DNA from: JBNJEM01 sp051745935
GTDB taxonomy: Bacteria; Planctomycetota; Planctomycetia; Pirellulales; Pirellulaceae
Assembly: GCA_051745935.1 (NCBI GenBank)
Contig: JBNJEM010000287.1
Span: 1 to 9,547 of the forward strand
Direction: 5' to 3'
Length of the DNA: 9,547 bases
In this document: positions 5,750-9,547 of the stretch, piece by piece
Position numbering within the stretch: the first letter of the stretch is position 1
Layout: every line of letters begins with the position of its first letter
The notes under the pieces: generated by a model
Seen by the model: only the letters and a program-made list of their open reading frames with translations
Database searches by the model: none
Told to the model about the DNA's origin: nothing
Translations under genes and position numbers: made by a program

Positions 5750-7066
5750 ATGTCAGAACGGACGGGACGATTTAGTCGGCGGCGGTTCGTGAAGCGCGTG
5801 GCCGGAGCGGGTGCGATGTTGGCGGTGCCCAATCTGGTTCCTGGTTCGGCGTTGGGAAAAGAGGGGCGGGTACCGCCCAGCGAGCGGATTATCCTGGGAG
5901 GGATCGGGATTGGGGGCCGAGGCACGTATGATTTAGGCTGCTTTCTGGAGGAGCCGGATGTCCAATTCGTGGCCGTGTGCGATGTCAAGGAAGCGCGACG
6001 GGTCGCCGTCAAGCAAATGGCGGACAAGAAATATGGGAACAGCGATTGCGATACCTATCGGGATTTTCGTGATCTGCTCGACCGCCAGGACATTGAGTCG
6101 GTGTTGATCGCCACGGGGCCGAACTGGCACGCGACGGCGGCCATCTATGCGGCTCGCGCGGGCAAGGACATGTACTGCGAGAAACCGTGCACCAAGAACA
6201 TTTCCCAGAGTCTGCTGTTGGCCGAGACGATGCGGCGCTGCGGACGCGTCTTTCAAGCCGGCACTCAGCGGCGAAATTTGCCCCATTTCGCGTTTGCGTG
6301 CGAACTGGCTCGCACCGGCCGGCTTGGAAAACTGCGAAAAGTGCACGCTCATCCGCGTGGGATGTCGGCCAAGATGAGCGGCTGGCTGCCACCGGAGGAT
6401 GCGCCCCCGATCGAAAAGGTGGATTGGGACATGTATTTGGGACCGGCTGCCTGGCGGCCGTTCAATAAGAAAATGCTCAACGGCTTCCATTTCGAAAAAG
6501 GAGGCGGGTTCATGGGCACCTTTCAAGAGGAGGGCGGATTCGCGGGCGGCGGCGTGCTGGAATGGGGGTCGCACTGCGTCGACCTGTGCCAATGGGCGGC
6601 CGACGCGGACGACACGGCACCCATTGAATACAACCCGCCAAAAGATGAACAGATCGAAGCGACATATGCCGACGGGGTCAAGCTGATTCTACGCGAGAAA
6701 GAATGGTTGCCGCTCGGTTCCTGCCCGGTGCGATTCGAGGGAGATGATGGCTGGGTGGAGACGGGAGACAGTGGCAAGTTCGTGCTCAGTTCACCGGAAC
6801 TGTTGGCGGGGCGGGACGTGGAGCAGATCGGTGGTTACCCGGCGACCTTCCACGTCAGGGATTTCCTGGATTGCGTGAAGACGCGAAGCCAGCCCAAGGC
6901 CAACGCGGACGTGGCATGCTTCTCGCACATTGCTTGCCACGCGACGAACATCGCGCTATTCCTGGACCGCCAGGTCAAATATGACGTGGCCAAGCACGAG
7001 TTTATTGACGACGAGGCGGCGAATCGGCTGCGAAGCGAAGCGAGTCGCGCGCCGTGGCAGGTGTGA
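5750..7066 (+). CDS. Tat-signal Gfo/Idh/MocA family oxidoreductase
   Basis: A 438-residue NAD(P)-dependent oxidoreductase of the Gfo/Idh/MocA type, predicted to leave the cytoplasm folded through the Tat pathway. The twin-arginine motif SRRRFVK is at residues 9-15, then a hydrophobic stretch (about 17-35). The Rossmann domain begins at ILGGIGIGGRG (48-58), with the acidic end of the second strand at VAVCD (74-78). The family motif CEKP is at 143-146, K145 being the expected catalytic lysine. The C-terminal half has GTQRRN (171-176), VDWDMYLGPA (224-233), and EWGSHCVDLCQW (271-282) with H275 and D278 in the conserved substrate-side position. HVRDFLDCVKTRSQP (368-382) is the usual C-terminal helix. 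Length fits secreted planctomycete members. Family members oxidise or reduce sugars, inositols and glycosides; the substrate here is unknown. It lies 67 bases before the HEAT gene, probably in one operon. Confidence 0.93.
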   Translation: MSERTGRFSRRRFVKRVAGAGAMLAVPNLVPGSALGKEGRVPPSERIILGGIGIGGRGTYDLGCFLEEPDVQFVAVCDVKEARRVAVKQMADKKYGNSDCDTYRDFRDLLDRQDIESVLIATGPNWHATAAIYAARAGKDMYCEKPCTKNISQSLLLAETMRRCGRVFQAGTQRRNLPHFAFACELARTGRLGKLRKVHAHPRGMSAKMSGWLPPEDAPPIEKVDWDMYLGPAAWRPFNKKMLNGFHFEKGGGFMGTFQEEGGFAGGGVLEWGSHCVDLCQWAADADDTAPIEYNPPKDEQIEATYADGVKLILREKEWLPLGSCPVRFEGDDGWVETGDSGKFVLSSPELLAGRDVEQIGGYPATFHVRDFLDCVKTRSQPKANADVACFSHIACHATNIALFLDRQVKYDVAKHEFIDDEAANRLRSEASRAPWQV

Positions 7067-7121
7067 CGCCCGACATTCGGCTCATGAGTTACCGAGGTGG
7101 CAAGAACTTTCGATTTGATAT

Positions 7122-7126
7122 AAGGA
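7122..7126 (+). promoter_or_regulatory. Shine-Dalgarno of the HEAT-repeat gene
   Basis: AAGGA at 7122-7126 is seven bases before ATG 7134. This supports the upstream ATG over an in-frame GTG nearer the hydrophobic segment, even though it gives the signal peptide a long N-region. No terminator is seen between 7067 and 7121, consistent with cotranscription with the oxidoreductase. Confidence 0.65.
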
Positions 7127-7133
7127 CAGAAGC

Positions 7134-9338
7134 ATGTTGAGTTTCAAGAGCCCTGGAAAAACCATCCAGGTTTCCGGCCAGCAAGACGGCGTACGAAGCG
7201 GGAATGGGGTTTTGTTGTCAGCCGTGAAGTTTGTTGCGGCGGCCGCCGTGATGGTGGCGGCTTTCGCGTCGTGGACCGTGCCCGCGACGGCGGACGACGT
7301 GGAAGAACAGCCGTTGATCGAGCTGCTGCAGTCAGATGCCCCGAAAGCGGAGAAGGCCATTACGTGCAAGAAACTGGCGGTGTGGGGCAGCGGAAAGGCC
7401 GTGCCGGCATTGGCTGAATTGTTGCCTGATCCCGAGCTGGCCTCTTGGGCGCGGATCGCGCTGGAGGTCATTCCCGATCCGGCGGCCGACCAGGCGCTTC
7501 GCGACGCGATGGAGACAGTGGAGGGGCGTACGCTCATCGGCGTGATTAACTCCATCGCGGTTCGCGAGGACGCGAAGGCGGTTGATGGGTTGATTGAGCG
7601 GATGAACGACTCCGAACCCGACGTGGCATCCGCGGCCGCGGTGGCGTTGGGGCGGATCGGTAACGAGTCGGCGCGAGAAGCGTTGCGCGACGCGTTGTCC
7701 GACGCCCCGGAAGCCGTCCGTTCGGCCGTGGCGGAAGGGTGTATTCTGTGTGCTGAAACGCTGCTGGCCGCTGGCAAGGCCGACGAGGCTGAAACGGTGT
7801 ACGATGAAGTGCGCCAAGCCGATGTTCCCGACCAACGTATTGTGGAAGCCACCCGCGGCGCGATTTTGGCTCGTGGGGTGGAGGGTGTTCCCCTGCTGAT
7901 CGAACAGTTGCAATCAGGTGAGAAGGCCATGGTTTCGATTGCGTTGATGACGGCCCGCGAACTGTCCGGCCCTCGCGTCTCCCAAGAACTCGTCTCCGCC
8001 TTGGACGAAGTCGATCCCGACTTGCAGGCGTTGTTGATCTCGGCCTTGGCTGACCGGGGGGACGCTGGAGTCCGCCCGGCCATGCTGGAGGCTGCCAAGA
8101 GCGGGGCGAGCACGGTGCGAATCGCGGCGATCGAAGTGCTCGAGAGCCTGGGCGACGCATCGTGCGTGCCGGTGTTACTCGACGCCGCCACGGCGGATGA
8201 CGAGGAAGTGGCGGCGGCGGCGAAATCCGCGCTGAAGGCCTTGCCGGGTGACGAGGTCGATGACACGTTGGTGGAGCGTCTGAGTACGGCCGAGGGACGC
8301 AAACGCATCGCGCTGATTGAAGCCATCGGGCGGCGACGGATCGACGCGGTGCAGCCGTTGTTGAAAGCGGTCGATGATAGCGACGCGGCTGTCCGGGCCG
8401 CCGCGCTGGAGGCGTTGGGCGAGGTGGCCACCCTGGAAGAGGTGCCGGTGTTGGTTGAACGGGTGATCAATCCCCCGAATCCGGAAGACGCTGACGTCGC
8501 CCTGAAGGCCCTGCGGGCCGCCTGCATCCGGATGCCGCAACGCGAGGCGTGCGCTCAAAAACTGGCTGATGCGATGGAGCAGGCGTCCGCGTCCGCCCAA
8601 GAGGCCATTCTGGAGACACTCAAGGGCATGGGCGGCGAGACCGCGCTCGAAACGGTGGCCGATGCGGCCAACTCGGATGATCGTCACCTCCAGGATGTGG
8701 CGACTCGCGTCCTGGGCGAATGGATGTCGGCCAGTGCGGGCCCCGTATTGCTGGAACTGGCCAAGGACGACGATTGCCCCTATCAGGTCCGCGCCCTCCG
8801 CGGATATATTCGGCTCCCGCGCCAGTTCGGCACGCGCATGTCCGACGAAGAACGAGTGGCCATGTGCCGCAAGGCCTGGGAAGCGGCCCAGCGCGACGCG
8901 GAACGGGAATTGGTGCTGCAGGTCATCGAGCGATACCCGAGCGTGGGCATGCTGCGGCTGGCCGTGGACGCCGCGCAGCATCCGCCGCTTAAGGACGAAG
9001 CCACCGCCGTGGCCATGTCCGTCGCGCAAAAGATCAGCGGCGAGGCCGATGTCGAAGAGCTTCTCAAAGAAGTGCAACGCGACCCCGTGGACCTCGAAAT
9101 CATCGAGGCGACCTATGGCGGGGGGGACAAGCAAAAGGACGTGACGGACATTCTGAAAAAGCACGCCACGGATTTCCCCCTGATTGTGCTGCCGTCCAAG
9201 AAGTACAACGAGGCGTTTGGTGGTGATCCAGCGTCCGGCGTGGTGAAGCAATTGCACGTACGGTATCGAATGGACGGGAAAACTGGCGAAGCCAAGTTCT
9301 CCGAAAACGAAACCATCGTGCTGCCACCAGCGAACTAA
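7134..9338 (+). CDS. Secreted HEAT-repeat protein with C-terminal beta domain
   Basis: A 734-residue predicted exported protein. Residues 1-28 are a polar extension, followed by a hydrophobic signal segment LLSAVKFVAAAAVMVAAFAS (27-46) and a likely cleavage near ATADD (51-55). Residues about 58-645 are helical repeats of the HEAT/PBS-lyase kind, rich in Ala, Leu, Glu and Asp, with recurring DxxVxxAAxxALGxIG-like units. Clear ones are 161-203, 326-370, 391-430 and 500-545. Such arrays are protein-binding scaffolds; no enzyme motif is visible. Residues about 655-734 differ: a short beta-rich domain with EATYGGGDKQKDVTDIL and FGGDPASGVVKQLHVRY, a kind of C-terminal module I recall from other secreted planctomycete proteins, possibly the DUF3395 type. 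It follows the oxidoreductase by 67 bases and may work with it, for example as a periplasmic scaffold; that is inference. A GC-rich hairpin follows the stop. Confidence 0.85.
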   Translation: MLSFKSPGKTIQVSGQQDGVRSGNGVLLSAVKFVAAAAVMVAAFASWTVPATADDVEEQPLIELLQSDAPKAEKAITCKKLAVWGSGKAVPALAELLPDPELASWARIALEVIPDPAADQALRDAMETVEGRTLIGVINSIAVREDAKAVDGLIERMNDSEPDVASAAAVALGRIGNESAREALRDALSDAPEAVRSAVAEGCILCAETLLAAGKADEAETVYDEVRQADVPDQRIVEATRGAILARGVEGVPLLIEQLQSGEKAMVSIALMTARELSGPRVSQELVSALDEVDPDLQALLISALADRGDAGVRPAMLEAAKSGASTVRIAAIEVLESLGDASCVPVLLDAATADDEEVAAAAKSALKALPGDEVDDTLVERLSTAEGRKRIALIEAIGRRRIDAVQPLLKAVDDSDAAVRAAALEALGEVATLEEVPVLVERVINPPNPEDADVALKALRAACIRMPQREACAQKLADAMEQASASAQEAILETLKGMGGETALETVADAANSDDRHLQDVATRVLGEWMSASAGPVLLELAKDDDCPYQVRALRGYIRLPRQFGTRMSDEERVAMCRKAWEAAQRDAERELVLQVIERYPSVGMLRLAVDAAQHPPLKDEATAVAMSVAQKISGEADVEELLKEVQRDPVDLEIIEATYGGGDKQKDVTDILKKHATDFPLIVLPSKKYNEAFGGDPASGVVKQLHVRYRMDGKTGEAKFSENETIVLPPAN

Positions 9339-9353
9339 GTCGACGCTCCGGGT

Positions 9354-9385
9354 GAGCACCGCGGGCCGCCGGGCCCGCGGTGCTC
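9354..9385 (+). terminator. Strong GC hairpin after the HEAT gene, probable terminator
   Basis: GAGCACCGCGGGCC (9354-9367) pairs perfectly with GGCCCGCGGTGCTC (9372-9385) around a GCCG loop: 14 pairs, starting 15 bases after the TAA. There is no T tract on either side, so it is not a textbook intrinsic terminator. Tail-less hairpins after stop codons are common in GC-rich bacteria and can stop polymerase or stabilise the 3' end. It probably marks the end of the oxidoreductase-HEAT operon. Confidence 0.6.
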
Positions 9386-9547
9386 CCACGAGCGAATCGT
9401 ATTGTTGATAAGCGTGGAACCGGCTGTTGCACGCGTTGTTAGGCTCTATTAAGAAATAACTGTCTGATTTAAGGGATTCGAGTGACGTTCCCAGTTCGGG
9501 CCAGGGGAGACTCAGGTTCCTCGCTCCATTACGGCGGTTATCCGTGC
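9386..9547. other. Right-end intergenic sequence
   Basis: No coding frame with recognisable sequence is seen in these 162 bases. The part around 9437-9475 is more AT-rich than its surroundings and could carry a promoter for a gene beyond the window, but I cannot assign -35 and -10 elements. Confidence 0.4.

Noticed and set aside
7082..8527. 481-codon open frame on the - strand opposite the HEAT gene
   Set aside because: Composition is Ser/Ala/Thr-rich low complexity, the expected antisense shadow of a GC-rich Ala-rich gene; the + frame has signal peptide, repeats and ribosome binding site.
1..9547. CRISPR array, tRNA, rRNA or insertion sequence with transposase
   Set aside because: No regularly spaced repeats, no tRNA- or rRNA-like sequence recognised, and no transposase-like frame on either strand.

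Overview
The window looks like a piece of a planctomycete chromosome. This rests on gene content: a very large secreted PQQ-type beta-propeller protein with a methyltransferase-like N-terminus, a Tat-signal Gfo/Idh/MocA oxidoreductase, a secreted HEAT-repeat protein, and a stand-alone Uma2 nuclease. DNA is GC-rich, genes are widely spaced and short palindromic repeats lie between them. Genus cannot be given from sequence alone.

Layout, all supported genes on the + strand. 1-489: no convincing gene, but a dense series of perfect or near-perfect hairpins. 553-1170: Uma2-family PD-(D/E)XK protein. 1171-1417: intergenic, ending in one copy of a 64-bp repeat next to the ribosome binding site of the next gene. 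1418-4738: 1106-residue secreted PQQ-like propeller protein. 4823-4886: second copy of the 64-bp repeat in inverted orientation, joined directly to 4843-5139, which encodes only the C-terminal end of a second protein of the same family. 5140-5749: about 610 bases without a gene, holding an intrinsic terminator and two related palindromes. 5750-7066: Tat-signal Gfo/Idh/MocA oxidoreductase. 7134-9338: secreted HEAT-repeat protein, ended by a 14-bp GC-rich hairpin. 9386-9547: nothing recognised.

The oxidoreductase and HEAT gene are 67 bases apart, each with a good Shine-Dalgarno sequence, and probably form an operon. The three large genes all encode predicted exported proteins and fit the extracytoplasmic sugar and polymer metabolism typical of planctomycetes, but no substrate can be read from the sequence. 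The Uma2 gene appears unrelated.

I do not see a clear new multi-gene system. The points most worth checking are the inverted repeat pair around the propeller gene, the decapitated paralogue fused to one copy, the degenerate methyltransferase-like head of the large protein, and the hairpin-rich 5' region.
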